Source: Chlorobium sp.
GTDB taxonomy: Bacteria > Bacteroidota > Chlorobiia > Chlorobiales > Chlorobiaceae
Assembly (NCBI GenBank): GCA_028280025.1
Contig: JANQMO010000014.1
Span: 1-24,853 of the forward strand
DNA: 24,853 nt
Direction: 5' to 3'
Shown here: piece by piece, positions 6,963 to 16,159 of the stretch
Position numbering within the stretch: the first letter of the stretch is position 1
Layout of the letters: every line of letters starts with the position of its first letter
Made by a program: the position numbers and the translations under genes
Notes under the pieces: generated by a model
The model's database searches: none
The model's input: the letters and a program-made list of their open reading frames with translations, nothing else
Told to the model about the DNA's origin: nothing

Positions 6963-9077
6963 TCAGCCGGCAGCCTCATCGGCAACCTTTTCCTGAAGCG
7001 TTTCTGCAATATTCTTCGGCACCTCTTTATAGCATTCGAACTCCATGGTATAATTCGCTCTGCCCTGGGTCATGGACCGCAGAATGGTCGAGTAACCGAA
7101 CATTTCGGAAAGCGGCACCCTGGCCTTGACAAACTGCGCACCGGCACGCTCGCCCATACCCTCGATATGTCCCCTTCGGCCTGACAGATCACCCATCACA
7201 TCACCCAGATATTCTTCCGGAGTAATCACTTCGACCTTCATGATCGGCTCGAGAAGCACCGGATTGGCTTTTCTTGCCGCACCTTTGAAGCCAATTGAAC
7301 CGGCAATCTTGAACGCCATTTCCGATGAATCAACCTCATGATACTTGCCGTCATAGAGCGTCACCTTCACATCCTGAACAGGATAGCCGGCAACCACGCC
7401 GTCTTTCATCGCCTCCTGAATACCGGCTGAAACGGCTGGAATATACTCCTTGGGGATAACGCCTCCCTTGATCGAATCGACAAACTCATAACCCTTTCCT
7501 TCTTCGAGAGGCTCGAGCTTGATATTGACCAGACCGAACTGACCTTTACCGCCGGACTGACGAACAAATTTACCCTCGTGATCGACAGCGGAACGAATTG
7601 TTTCCCGATATGCAACCTGGGGCTGGCCGATATTTGCCTCCACCTTGAACTCACGCTTCAACCTGTCGACAAGCACCTCGAGATGCAGTTCGCCCATACC
7701 GGCAATAAGCGTCTGTCCCGTCTCTTCATCGGAAGAGACCCTGAAGGTCGGATCCTCTTCTGCAAGCTTTGAAAGAGAAAGCCCGAGCTTGTCGGAATCG
7801 GCCTTTGTTTTGGGCTCGATAGCGATCTGGATAACCGGCTCGGGAAACACCATTTTCTCGAGAACGATCGGCTTGCTCTCATCGCAGAGCGTGTCGCCGG
7901 TCTTCACATCCTTGAGGCCTACGGCCGCGGCAATATCTCCTGCGTATACCGCATCACGCTCCTCCCTTTTGTTGGAGTGCATCTGCATCAACCGTCCGAT
8001 ACGCTCTTTCTTGCCGGTAATTGTATTGAGCACATAGCTGCCTGCCTTGAGAACGCCCGAATACACACGGAAAAATGTCAGCTTTCCGACAAAAGGATCA
8101 GTCGCGATCTTGAAAGCAAGTCCGGCAAACGGAGCCTCGTCCTTCGGCTTTCTCGTAATACCTTCATCTGTAGAAGGATGATGACCCTCAACCTCACCGA
8201 CATCGACCGGGGAGGGAAGATATTCGATCACCGCATCGAGCATGAACTGAACGCCCTTGTTCTTGAAGGACGATCCGCACAATGCGGGAATGATCGTACC
8301 GTCCAGCGTCGCCTGGCGGAGCACATCGCGGATTTCGCTGTCTGTAATCTCCTCTCCTTCCAGGTATTTTTCGAGCAGGGTCTCATCGAGCTCCGAAACA
8401 GCCTCGAGCATGTTTATCCGCCAGTGCTTCGACTCGCTTTCGAGATCGTGAGGAATATCAACCTCCTCAAAAGTGCTTCCATCTTCCTTATCGTAAATGA
8501 TCCCCTTCATCGTAATAAGATCGATAACACCCGCAAACATCTCACCCTGACCGATCGGGATCTGCACAGGAACCGGGTTTGCGCCAAGACGCTCCCTGAT
8601 AGCCTTGACGGCCCCGAAGAAATCCGCACCGACACGATCCATCTTGTTGACATAAGCGACTCTCGGCACCTTGTACTTGTTTGCCTGCCGCCAGACCGTT
8701 TCCGACTGGGGCTCTACGCCGCCAACAGCACAGAAAAGAGCTACCGCACCGTCAAGCACCCTCAGCGAACGCTCGACCTCCACGGTAAAATCGACATGCC
8801 CCGGCGTATCGATAATATTGATACGATGCTTGACACCCTCGAAATTTCCGACTTTCGCCTGCCAGAAACAGGTAGTCGCTGCGGATGTAATCGTGATACC
8901 ACGCTCTTTCTCCTGCTCCATCCAGTCCATGGTCGCACCGCCGTCATGAACCTCACCCATTCTGTGAAGCCGACCGGTATAGTACAGAATCCTTTCCGTC
9001 GTCGTCGTTTTTCCTGCATCGATGTGGGCCATGATGCCGATGTTACGAACATTCGCCAAACCAACTTGACGTGCCAT
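6963..9077 (-). CDS. fusA: Translation elongation factor G
   Basis: EF-G is the GTPase that drives ribosomal translocation and, with RRF, ribosome recycling. The 704-residue product has the P-loop AHIDAGKT at residues 17-24, ERGITITSAATT in switch I (58-69), DTPGH at 90-94 and NKMD at 144-147. Domains II to V follow, with YRETIRS and GQFGLV in domain IV and the RRGHIEGMGERAGAQ region in domain V. Length is that of full EF-G (690-710), with no deletions. The start is ATG at 9077, 32 bp after rpsG. It lies between rpsG and tuf as in a classical str operon. Confidence 0.98.
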   Translation of the reverse strand: MARQVGLANVRNIGIMAHIDAGKTTTTERILYYTGRLHRMGEVHDGGATMDWMEQEKERGITITSAATTCFWQAKVGNFEGVKHRINIIDTPGHVDFTVEVERSLRVLDGAVALFCAVGGVEPQSETVWRQANKYKVPRVAYVNKMDRVGADFFGAVKAIRERLGANPVPVQIPIGQGEMFAGVIDLITMKGIIYDKEDGSTFEEVDIPHDLESESKHWRINMLEAVSELDETLLEKYLEGEEITDSEIRDVLRQATLDGTIIPALCGSSFKNKGVQFMLDAVIEYLPSPVDVGEVEGHHPSTDEGITRKPKDEAPFAGLAFKIATDPFVGKLTFFRVYSGVLKAGSYVLNTITGKKERIGRLMQMHSNKREERDAVYAGDIAAAVGLKDVKTGDTLCDESKPIVLEKMVFPEPVIQIAIEPKTKADSDKLGLSLSKLAEEDPTFRVSSDEETGQTLIAGMGELHLEVLVDRLKREFKVEANIGQPQVAYRETIRSAVDHEGKFVRQSGGKGQFGLVNIKLEPLEEGKGYEFVDSIKGGVIPKEYIPAVSAGIQEAMKDGVVAGYPVQDVKVTLYDGKYHEVDSSEMAFKIAGSIGFKGAARKANPVLLEPIMKVEVITPEEYLGDVMGDLSGRRGHIEGMGERAGAQFVKARVPLSEMFGYSTILRSMTQGRANYTMEFECYKEVPKNIAETLQEKVADEAAG

Positions 9078-9109
9078 GATATATATCCGCGCCCGAGTTA
9101 AAGTGTTAT

Positions 9110-9577
9110 TTAAAACCTGAAATGTGCAAAAGCCTTGTTCGCATCAGCCATCCGATGCACCTCGTCCCTCTTTTTGACTGACGCACCCTGTTCGGATGCG
9201 GCATCCATCAGTTCTGCGGCAAGCTTTTCGGCCATCGACTTGCCTCCCCTGCGCAGCGAAAACTGCTTTATCCAGCGAAAAGCCAGCGCCTCACGCCTCG
9301 AAGGCTGCACCTCCATCGGGATCTGATAGGTGGCGCCGCCAACGCGTTTACTGCGAACCTCTACAAGCGGAGCGACATTCGAGAGCGCACGCCTGAACAC
9401 CTCGAGCGGCTCCTCGTCCTTCATCTTTTCAGCGATAATATCCATCGCCCCGTACACGATCCTGGCTGCAACATTTTTCTTGCCGTCAATCATGATCGCG
9501 TTGATCAACCGCGACATACTTTCATCACCAAAACGCAGATCAGGCTTGACACCGCTGTATACAACTTTCTTACCCAT
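9110..9577 (-). CDS. rpsG: Ribosomal protein uS7 (S7)
   Basis: Small-subunit protein uS7, a primary binder that nucleates the 30S head and lies by the E site. The 155-residue product has the motif around residues 20-40 (DESMSRLINAIMIDGKKNVA), then EVFRRALSNVAPLVEVRSKR and VGGATYQIPMEV. It ends KRDEVHRMADANKAFAHFRF, the usual short carboxyl tail. Length matches the family (156). The start is ATG at 9577, 29 bp after rpsL. In E. coli this protein feeds back on the str operon; no sequence evidence here shows that. Confidence 0.97.
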   Translation of the reverse strand: MGKKVVYSGVKPDLRFGDESMSRLINAIMIDGKKNVAARIVYGAMDIIAEKMKDEEPLEVFRRALSNVAPLVEVRSKRVGGATYQIPMEVQPSRREALAFRWIKQFSLRRGGKSMAEKLAAELMDAASEQGASVKKRDEVHRMADANKAFAHFRF

Positions 9578-9606
9578 AGTAGACGTCAGAAATTAAAGGA
9601 ATTCAC

Positions 9607-9993
9607 TTAACCGGCAGCACCCTCTTTCGGCCGCTTCGCACCATACTTTGAACGACCGTTCCTGCGGTCACTGACACCGGAGGTATCCAGCGCCCCCCTC
9701 ACGATATGATATCGGACACCTGGAAGGTCCTTGACCCTTCCGCCGCGTATAAGCACAATCGAATGCTCCTGCAGGTTATGGCCCTCACCGGGGATGTAAG
9801 CCGTTACCTCGATCTTGTTCGAAAGCCTCACACGAGCAACCTTTCTCAGTGCGGAATTCGGCTTTTTCGGCGTTGTCGTGTACACACGGGTACATACGCC
9901 CCTTTTCTGCGGACACTTTTCAAGAGCAGGTGAGGCTGTTTTCGACGCCTTGGTCTGTCTTCCGCGTCTGATAAGCTGCTGAATCGTCGGCAT
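9607..9993 (-). CDS. rpsL: Ribosomal protein uS12 (S12)
   Basis: Small-subunit protein uS12, which monitors decoding at the A site and is the classic streptomycin-resistance locus. The 128-residue product has TTPKKPNSALRKVARVRL around residues 40-57 and GGRVKDLPGVRYHIVRG around 84-100. K43 and K88, the positions whose replacement gives resistance, carry the sensitive wild-type lysines. D89 is the usual methylthiolated aspartate. The tail (GAKRPKEGAAG) makes it a few residues longer than in E. coli. The start is ATG at 9993 with a purine-rich GAAGAGAG upstream. It is the first gene of the str operon; the 106 bp upstream, before the next gene's terminator, should carry its promoter, but no convincing -35/-10 pair is visible. 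Confidence 0.97.
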   Translation of the reverse strand: MPTIQQLIRRGRQTKASKTASPALEKCPQKRGVCTRVYTTTPKKPNSALRKVARVRLSNKIEVTAYIPGEGHNLQEHSIVLIRGGRVKDLPGVRYHIVRGALDTSGVSDRRNGRSKYGAKRPKEGAAG

Positions 9994-10094
9994 ATTCTAA
10001 ACTCTCTTCAGTTGTTAACCATCGACATCCATAGTACGGACCGATCGAAAAATCTATAAGGACCACCAAGGTATAACATTTCTCTCTAAAAACA

Positions 10095-10125
10095 AAAGTA
10101 AAAGCCACATTTTTTAGTGGCTTTT
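10095..10125 (-). terminator. Intrinsic terminator after the polysaccharide operon
   Basis: A nine-base stem, AAAAGCCAC (10100-10108) with GTGGCTTTT (10117-10125), encloses an eight-base A/T loop. Read on the minus strand the stem is followed by TTTTACTTTTGTTTTT. It lies about 30 bp after the stop of the glycosyltransferase at 10157 and before the str operon, so it should end the polysaccharide transcript. The structure is nearly symmetrical, with T-runs on both sides. Confidence 0.75.
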
Positions 10126-10156
10126 TTCAGAAACGATGCTCGGTCAACCCGACCGA

Positions 10157-11389
10157 TTATACCGATGGAAACCTGGCAACGATCTCCCGGAGAAACACCT
10201 GTGTCACCCGGCGAAAATCATGCTGATCGAGGCGTTCAGGGTCAACGGCCCGGAGCTGGCCGGTACGCCAGAGATCGAATGAATCCATCAGAAAATCGAT
10301 AATGTGCGGCGTGTGATCGGTCAATACCGTTCTGCCTCCCGCCTCTTCGAGCACCTGTTTTGCCTGACTGTCCGGAACGATACCTGCAACAGCTCTCTGC
10401 ATGGCCATGCAGTCATACAGACGCTCAGGGACAATGTATTCATACCAGTCTTCCCTGCCGAGAACGATACAGTACATGTCCGCACGCATACAAAGGTCGA
10501 GTTCTTCGGTTCGCGAGCAGGGGGAAGACAGACGTACAAGGCCCTCGATCCCGTGCTTTTTGAGGTACCTGTCCACGTCAACTGCTCCCGAGCCGATGAA
10601 CGTGCAGGAGAAGCGCCTTTTGGCAGCCTCATGTGATTCCAGAAACGCTCTCAATGCCAGAAAAAAGTTTTTGATCCCTTTTCCCTGAGCACCTTCAATA
10701 TGGAAAACGCACAACATCGAGGCATCGTCCCTGAGGCCGGGGGCTTTTGTCCTGCACGTGCCTGAATCATAACCATTAGGAAGAATCGAAACATCGTCAT
10801 GACCGAGCTTCCCTTTGTACTTTCGCAGATAATGCTCTTTCACAGCCCTTGACGGTACAGTAACGTATTGACCGGACAGAAGGACGCTCATCTCCTGTTT
10901 CTGAACAGGAAAAAAACCTGTGCAGTCGAACATCACCGGAAGGTTATGAGCAAGGGAAAGCTCCAGGGCAAGCTGCTGCGGGGCAAATGGAGGCGACTGG
11001 GCGTAGATCATTTCAATGTCGGGATTATCCTGCAAAAGCTTTCCTGCAAGGGATGCGGCGTTCGACCGCCAGAACTCTTCACCTTCCCTGCCTTGAGGGA
11101 TATGCACGCCTCCGGATTTTCTCGTCCCGAAAGCAGGCTTTTTCTCAGCCAGGCCATGCAGGATCCTGAAAAGCTGCTCATCATTCATCTCTTTTCTCTG
11201 CAGACCGGTTCCCGCATAAAGCAGTTCGAAAGGGAACTCCTCTATCCGCTCTCCTGCAAGGGAATGATTTCCTATGACGACAGGCTCCCAGCCATGAGCA
11301 GGCAGAAAGGAAGCCAGCTTCATTACCCTTGAAGACCCTTCAGTCATCATGGGAGGAAAGTTCATGCTGAGAAACAGAATTTTTTTCAT
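10157..11389 (-). CDS. Glycosyltransferase, GT4-like (GT-B fold)
   Basis: Probable retaining glycosyltransferase of the GT4 type, using a nucleotide sugar on a lipid-linked or surface glycan; donor and acceptor are unknown. From ATG at 11389 the product has 410 residues. The amino-terminal Rossmann half starts MKKILFLSMNFPPMMTEGSS, with the family's early Gly/Ser loop, and contains YAQSPPFAPQQLA near 129-141. The second half begins around 200 (SILPNGYD) and carries VPERLYDCMAMQRAVAG at 320-336, the place of the donor-binding EX7E-like motif. The frame is open further upstream, to 11566, but that part overlaps the preceding gene and looks non-coding. It is the last gene of the operon and is followed by a terminator. 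Confidence 0.85.
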   Translation of the reverse strand: MKKILFLSMNFPPMMTEGSSRVMKLASFLPAHGWEPVVIGNHSLAGERIEEFPFELLYAGTGLQRKEMNDEQLFRILHGLAEKKPAFGTRKSGGVHIPQGREGEEFWRSNAASLAGKLLQDNPDIEMIYAQSPPFAPQQLALELSLAHNLPVMFDCTGFFPVQKQEMSVLLSGQYVTVPSRAVKEHYLRKYKGKLGHDDVSILPNGYDSGTCRTKAPGLRDDASMLCVFHIEGAQGKGIKNFFLALRAFLESHEAAKRRFSCTFIGSGAVDVDRYLKKHGIEGLVRLSSPCSRTEELDLCMRADMYCIVLGREDWYEYIVPERLYDCMAMQRAVAGIVPDSQAKQVLEEAGGRTVLTDHTPHIIDFLMDSFDLWRTGQLRAVDPERLDQHDFRRVTQVFLREIVARFPSV

Positions 11390-11414
11390 GTCTTTCACTT
11401 CTATTTGACCAGAC

Positions 11415-13778
11415 TCAGAGAGGATTGCGGCCAAACCGCGACGCAGACAGTCCCGTACCGACCAGCACCAGCGCCATCGCCAATCCGGCGAAAGACAGTT
11501 TCCTGCCGTTTTCAAATGCCCCCCTGTCAAAAGAAAAAACAATATCATGCTTTCCTTCCGGCACAAGAACGCCTCTCAAGAGCCCGTTTGTCCGGTACAT
11601 CTTCTGCTCCTCTTCATCGATGCTCACCTTCCATCGGAGCGGATAGAAAACTTCGCTCAAAACCAGGAAGGCCTCCCCTTCGGCGGTCACAGAAACGTCG
11701 ATTCTTTCCGGATCGACAGACAGCGAATGGATTTCCGCTTTGCCAAACGTTCTCTTGCCGCGCCATGGAGCATTTTCCACCAGTGCCTGCACACCCTCAT
11801 CGTATGAGCCTCCAAGCACCGATGCAACAACATCTCGGCCCGGCTCTGCAGCAATCCCTTCACGGACAAACCATGCACGCGGCAGAGCGCCGGCAAGACG
11901 ATAGACTGCCACATTCAGAGGGCCTCCTGCAAGACTGAGTTCGCCTTCATGAACAAGGTCGAGCTCTGGATCATCGATCGGCAGGGTGCTGAGAACATAC
12001 CCGACATTGAGAAGCCGCAGAAACCTGATACTGGCAAGATTGTTCGTTGCCCTGAGCGTTTCATCGTAAAGCTTGAGTTTGGCCGGATGATACCCGCCGA
12101 CGGATTCGATGCCGAAAACCGAAAATTTGTTTTCCGGGAAAAGAGTACCGGCCGGATATATCCTGTAACGGGAGGTCGTGTCGGCACTGAGAAATCCGGT
12201 TATATCATCTTCAGCAAAAGCCTTTGCGAGCGTGCGGCCCTCCACAAGCCGAGACGGCCTGAGGGTATCCGGTGCCGGCGAAACGATCTGACGGTCGACC
12301 ACATAAAGATCCGCCAGGGCAAGAATCACCGCAAGAACACTTGTGAGCGCCGCACCGGCAAGCGTCTTTGAATGCAGCCACATGAGAGCGGCAAACAAAC
12401 CGCACATTACCGCCATCCAAAGAAAACTGCTTTTCCAAAGATTCCATCGGACAGTATCTATCAATCCGGCCAGTTCAACGTTTTCGACCCGAGGCGGAGG
12501 AAAAAGTGATTGAACAAACCCTCCGATAAACGCTTGACCAATCAGAAAAACCAGCGTACACACCGCAAGGCCGAGCACAGCGGCAGTGAGATACCGCATC
12601 CATTTCCCTGAAAACGCTTTCGTGACCGCATGCAGGCCGAACCCGGCAAGAAGAGCAAGATTGAGAGAAACAACGATCAGCGCCATTGACGGAACCCGGA
12701 AACGATTGAAAAAAGGAACGGTATGGTAGAAGAAATCGTAGACCGGACTGAAATACTTTCCGAAAGAAAGCAACACCATCACGACCAGGCTCACACCCAG
12801 AAAACGGACAAAAGCCTGATCCCTTTCCAGTATGAAACCTGCCACGGCAAGAAGAAGAACAACGAGGCCTGCATAGTTCGGATAATCGGTAAACGGCATC
12901 TCGCCCCAGTAGGTTATCCCGCCGAAACCAACAGCTCCGGGGAGCAGGTAGGTAATGAATTCGCGGGGGTGCATCGACCACATCGTGGCATACCCGTATG
13001 CTGCCCCTCCCCCGGAACCGGCGCCCCTGACTGAAAAAGGAGTATACTCGAACACGGGAAGGTAGACAACTGCCGAAAGTGTAAGCGCTATACCGAGCGC
13101 GGCAAAAAACATTGTGTACTTCCTGACATATCGCAGAGCGGGTTCGCCCCAGGCAATTGTCATCAGAAGAAGAAGAAACAGCAGAAGCCATGTATAGTAG
13201 GCTATCTGGACATGACCGCGCTGCAGTTGAAATCCGACCAGAAGAGCCAGCATTCCCATGTCCGCCGGCTGCATGTTCTGAAGCAGACGGAGCGCTGCCC
13301 ATACTATCCACGGCATGTAAGCCGCTGTCATCAACTGGCTCCCGTGCCCGTAGACAAACATGGTGATCATGTATGGCGTCATCAGGAAAGCGGCCCCGCC
13401 CAGAAACGCCGCTGTATCAGGAAGCCTGAAATAGCGGAGAAGCACAAAACCGCCCAGGCCGGCAAAAACAAAATGAAGCAGTTGCAGAAGCAAGCCGTCA
13501 ATTCCGATTATACCGAGCAGCATACCGGGATAATAAAGACCGTTGAGGTAGGTAAACGCTTCGACTGTCGGCATACCCGAAAAGGACCATGGCTGCCACA
13601 ACGGGTATCGGCCGATGTCCTGTTTGAGGGCATCGAGAGCTATCGATGTCGCCATGGGACTCACGCTGTCGGGGGTAGCGGGAACCATCCCCTGAAAAAG
13701 AACCGGAAAAAAAATGATCGATGTCAGGAAGAGGTACCCAAAAAGGGAAAGAATATATGGGAGCATCGTTTTTTTCAT
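11415..13778 (-). CDS. YfhO-family polytopic membrane protein (GT-C-like)
   Basis: Large integral membrane protein resembling the YfhO family, which is thought to contain GT-C-type transferases using polyprenyl-phosphate sugars; B. subtilis YfhO is linked to glycosylation of lipoteichoic acid. The 787-residue product starts with a membrane segment (residues 8-29) and a first external loop with PATPDSVSP (33-41), whose D37 is in the position of the GT-C loop acidic residue. About a dozen hydrophobic segments follow to about residue 500, then a soluble beta-rich domain (about 510-750). A final membrane segment (LAMALVLVGTGLSA) ends in a basic tail. The start is ATG at 13778, with a weak ribosome-binding site and an 18-bp spacer after the flippase gene. 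The sugar added is unknown. It lies between the flippase and the last glycosyltransferase. Confidence 0.8.
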   Translation of the reverse strand: MKKTMLPYILSLFGYLFLTSIIFFPVLFQGMVPATPDSVSPMATSIALDALKQDIGRYPLWQPWSFSGMPTVEAFTYLNGLYYPGMLLGIIGIDGLLLQLLHFVFAGLGGFVLLRYFRLPDTAAFLGGAAFLMTPYMITMFVYGHGSQLMTAAYMPWIVWAALRLLQNMQPADMGMLALLVGFQLQRGHVQIAYYTWLLLFLLLLMTIAWGEPALRYVRKYTMFFAALGIALTLSAVVYLPVFEYTPFSVRGAGSGGGAAYGYATMWSMHPREFITYLLPGAVGFGGITYWGEMPFTDYPNYAGLVVLLLAVAGFILERDQAFVRFLGVSLVVMVLLSFGKYFSPVYDFFYHTVPFFNRFRVPSMALIVVSLNLALLAGFGLHAVTKAFSGKWMRYLTAAVLGLAVCTLVFLIGQAFIGGFVQSLFPPPRVENVELAGLIDTVRWNLWKSSFLWMAVMCGLFAALMWLHSKTLAGAALTSVLAVILALADLYVVDRQIVSPAPDTLRPSRLVEGRTLAKAFAEDDITGFLSADTTSRYRIYPAGTLFPENKFSVFGIESVGGYHPAKLKLYDETLRATNNLASIRFLRLLNVGYVLSTLPIDDPELDLVHEGELSLAGGPLNVAVYRLAGALPRAWFVREGIAAEPGRDVVASVLGGSYDEGVQALVENAPWRGKRTFGKAEIHSLSVDPERIDVSVTAEGEAFLVLSEVFYPLRWKVSIDEEEQKMYRTNGLLRGVLVPEGKHDIVFSFDRGAFENGRKLSFAGLAMALVLVGTGLSASRFGRNPL

Positions 13779-13796
13779 CTGCTCAACAGAGTGCGT

Positions 13797-15302
13797 TTAA
13801 CGCGCTTTTCTCGAGTGCCGGTCAGTTCCCGACCGGTTGAACATTTCCAAAATAACGTCCAGTTCTTCCTGTTCCAACTGTAATACCCTGATACACAACA
13901 GGTAAACGGCCGCAATCAGGATGCCCCCTCCTGCAAACGATACAAGGACATGCAGGGAATCGAGAAACGGCTTGACTGAAACAAGCGCTGCTGCAGTGAC
14001 AAGAGCCGCCGCAACCGGCTTGCACACGGTGAAACTGAACGCATGAAAACGAAGCAGGACACCCACCTCGACAGTCCTCACAACTCCAAGAAGCACATAC
14101 AGTATCAATAGCGCCCATGCGGCACCGATCATGCCGAAATGCGTAATAAAGATCATGTTGAGAAGAACATGCAGGATCACACCGGCAGCCCCATTGATGA
14201 AGCAGACTTTTGAAAAGCCCGTCATCTGCAGCAGCACATCGTGCAAACCAAAAACAGACTGAACAAAAAGAGCCATGGCGAGAACTGCAAGCACCGGACC
14301 TGCTGCGATAAACGCTTCTCCGAAAAGGGCAAGGAATGTTTCGGGCATCACCATGAGATAGACGGCAAAAGGAAGGGACACCAGTATCACCCATCGGGTC
14401 AGGAGTTTGAACGTGCGCTGCAGGTCCTCTCTTTCGCCGCGTCCGTGCATTTCGGCAAAAAACGGCGCGGCTATCCCGGTAAACGCGACAAGAACAGAAC
14501 GCATGAGCCCGGCTGTCCTGACAGCCGGCTGATAGATACCGACCGTATCGACACCGGTATACATACCGAGCATCAGAATATCCAGCCAGTGGCTTGCGAT
14601 ACTCAGAAGAGCGACAAACATCATCGGGCGGGAGTAGTTCAGCATATCCCTGTGGGAACCTGCATGCAGAACATCCCTCAGGGTCGTTCCTGTCAGAGCG
14701 CCAAGCTGTTTCCATATCCAGCCGAAGGCTATCGATGCAGCAAGCGGAGGTGCGGCCATAAGCGCAACTGTATGGCCGGCAGTCGCATCGAAAAGCAAAA
14801 GAACAAGCAGAGCCGTTGCCGGAAAAATGATTTGCATGGCCAGAATTTTTGGCCGAAGATTCTTGTATGCCTGGATGGAATGGGCCGCTACAGTTGTAAG
14901 GACGTTGAACGGTACCGACAATGAGTAACACACCAGAGCGAGACTGAGAAGACTGCCGCCATTGAAGAGTGCCGAGAGCGGTCCCGAAACGACAATGAGA
15001 AGCAGCATAAACGGTAACGCATACAACAGCGAGGTTTTGAGCGCTGATCCAATACACTCCCGCTGTTTATCAGCAGAACCGCCACTCATATTGATATATC
15101 GCAGGACGCCGATGTCGAGTCCGCTTACGGCACATACTTCAACAATCTGAATGACTGCCAGAGCAAGCGCATAGGTTCCGAGATACCGGACGCCGAAAAG
15201 AGCGGCAATCGCAAGGTTGATCAGAAAACGCAGCACCTGGCCGAAAACCAGCCCTCCAAACGAAAGCCCTGCCTCCCTTGCTATGACGATCTGGCTCTTC
15301 AT
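13797..15302 (-). CDS. Wzx-like polysaccharide flippase (MOP superfamily)
   Basis: Probable oligosaccharide-lipid flippase of the MOP superfamily (RfbX/Wzx-like), moving undecaprenyl-linked units across the inner membrane. From ATG at 15302 the product has 501 residues, starting MKSQIVIAREAGLSFGGLVF. It has about 12-14 hydrophobic segments and the family pattern of LGTYALALAVIQIVEVCAVS near the second helix and an early LDIGVLRY. The start overlaps the stop of the upstream GT2 gene as ATGA, which implies translational coupling and decides against the longer open frame reaching 15404. Length is typical (450-510). The carboxyl end is short and basic (NRSGTDRHSRKAR). Confidence 0.85.
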   Translation of the reverse strand: MKSQIVIAREAGLSFGGLVFGQVLRFLINLAIAALFGVRYLGTYALALAVIQIVEVCAVSGLDIGVLRYINMSGGSADKQRECIGSALKTSLLYALPFMLLLIVVSGPLSALFNGGSLLSLALVCYSLSVPFNVLTTVAAHSIQAYKNLRPKILAMQIIFPATALLVLLLFDATAGHTVALMAAPPLAASIAFGWIWKQLGALTGTTLRDVLHAGSHRDMLNYSRPMMFVALLSIASHWLDILMLGMYTGVDTVGIYQPAVRTAGLMRSVLVAFTGIAAPFFAEMHGRGEREDLQRTFKLLTRWVILVSLPFAVYLMVMPETFLALFGEAFIAAGPVLAVLAMALFVQSVFGLHDVLLQMTGFSKVCFINGAAGVILHVLLNMIFITHFGMIGAAWALLILYVLLGVVRTVEVGVLLRFHAFSFTVCKPVAAALVTAAALVSVKPFLDSLHVLVSFAGGGILIAAVYLLCIRVLQLEQEELDVILEMFNRSGTDRHSRKAR

Positions 15303-16159
15303 GGAAATGTTCCCGACCGGAAATGTCTGAATGATTTCACCGCAAGAACTCCCTGGAGAAACCTGAACGGCAACAGCAGCAGGTAGGGCACAATCCCGAA
15401 CCATGCGCGGTGCTTAACGAGCAGCTTCAACATCGAGCGGTTTTTTCGCCACAACTTCCTTGCTCCCAGTTCGCCTCCTTCAGAAGCGCTTACCTTGTGC
15501 CATATTCTCGACTGCGGAACATAGAGAATGCGTTTTCCGCTTTTCCGGATCCTGAGTGAAAGATCGACATCCTCGCCATACATCATAAAGGCCGGATCGA
15601 ATCCTCCCGTTTCCCTGAAATCACCGGTACGCATGGCCATGCAGCATCCTGTGGCATATTCTGTTTCATGCTCCGTACCGTAGACAGTACTGTCCGGTCT
15701 GCGGATCCCCCTGTGGGCAACCTTTCCGGTAAACAGGTTGACCTTCCCGCCCGCATACCAGATTCTTTCCGGGTGCTCCATAAAACAGATTCGGGGGACG
15801 GTAATCGCAACATCGCTGCATGAAGCAAGCGGAGTGATGAGCGGTTCCAGAAAATTCCTGTCGACGACAGTATCGTTGTTGAGAAACACCACATATTCCG
15901 GATTCTCCCCGAGGACATGTGCAAAGCCGGCGTTACAACCGCCTCCGTATCCATTGTTCAGGTCAAGCTCCAGTATTTCGAGAGAGGGGAAACTGTGCCG
16001 GATATGCTCCACGGACCGGTCGGTCGAACCATTATCGACAACCAGAACCTGCATTCCAGGATAGTCAACAGAAGAAAGCGAGCCAAGGCACCGGACCGTA
16101 TCCTGCTGATTGTTCCAGTTCACCACAATGACGAACACGCTTTTACCGGAACCGCTCAA
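15299..16159 (-). CDS. Glycosyltransferase family 2 (rhamnosyltransferase-like), TTG start
   Basis: Inverting glycosyltransferase of family GT2, WbbL/rhamnosyltransferase type, probably extending the lipid-linked unit on the cytoplasmic face. From TTG at 16159 the product has 286 residues (MSGSGKSVFVIVVNWNNQQD). It shows VNWNN near 13-17, VDNGSTDRS at 41-49, the NND of VVFLNNDTVVD (the DXD-like metal site) at 94-96, and GGFDPAFMMYGEDVDLSLR at 185-203 with the catalytic ED pair. A hydrophobic segment near the end (FGIVPYLLLLPFRFLQGVL) suggests membrane association. The TTG overlaps the upstream TGA stop as TTGA and has GGGAGGTG six bases before it. This start is better supported than upstream codons, which overlap the previous gene; a GTG at residue 8 is possible. 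Confidence 0.85.
   Translation of the reverse strand: MSGSGKSVFVIVVNWNNQQDTVRCLGSLSSVDYPGMQVLVVDNGSTDRSVEHIRHSFPSLEILELDLNNGYGGGCNAGFAHVLGENPEYVVFLNNDTVVDRNFLEPLITPLASCSDVAITVPRICFMEHPERIWYAGGKVNLFTGKVAHRGIRRPDSTVYGTEHETEYATGCCMAMRTGDFRETGGFDPAFMMYGEDVDLSLRIRKSGKRILYVPQSRIWHKVSASEGGELGARKLWRKNRSMLKLLVKHRAWFGIVPYLLLLPFRFLQGVLAVKSFRHFRSGTFP

Noticed and set aside
7977..9101. 374-codon plus-strand frame opposite fusA
   Set aside because: It is antisense to a clearly coding EF-G gene and its translation has no recognisable domain; long shadow frames are common opposite such genes.
9994..10094. str operon promoter
   Set aside because: Several TATA-like hexamers (for example TACTAT and TATACC on the minus strand) lie here, but none has a -35 partner at proper spacing, so no site was called.
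11390..11566. Upstream extension of the last glycosyltransferase
   Set aside because: It overlaps the carboxyl end of the YfhO-like gene and adds 59 residues unlike any GT4 terminus; ATG at 11389 gives the expected MKKILFLSMNFPP.
12475..13311. 278-codon minus-strand frame inside the YfhO-like gene
   Set aside because: It overlaps the membrane-protein frame and has the Cys/Arg/Ser-rich look of a shadow.
13822..15057. 411-codon minus-strand frame inside the flippase gene
   Set aside because: It is an alternative frame of the flippase; the translation is rich in Cys, Arg and Ser without membrane segments or known motifs.
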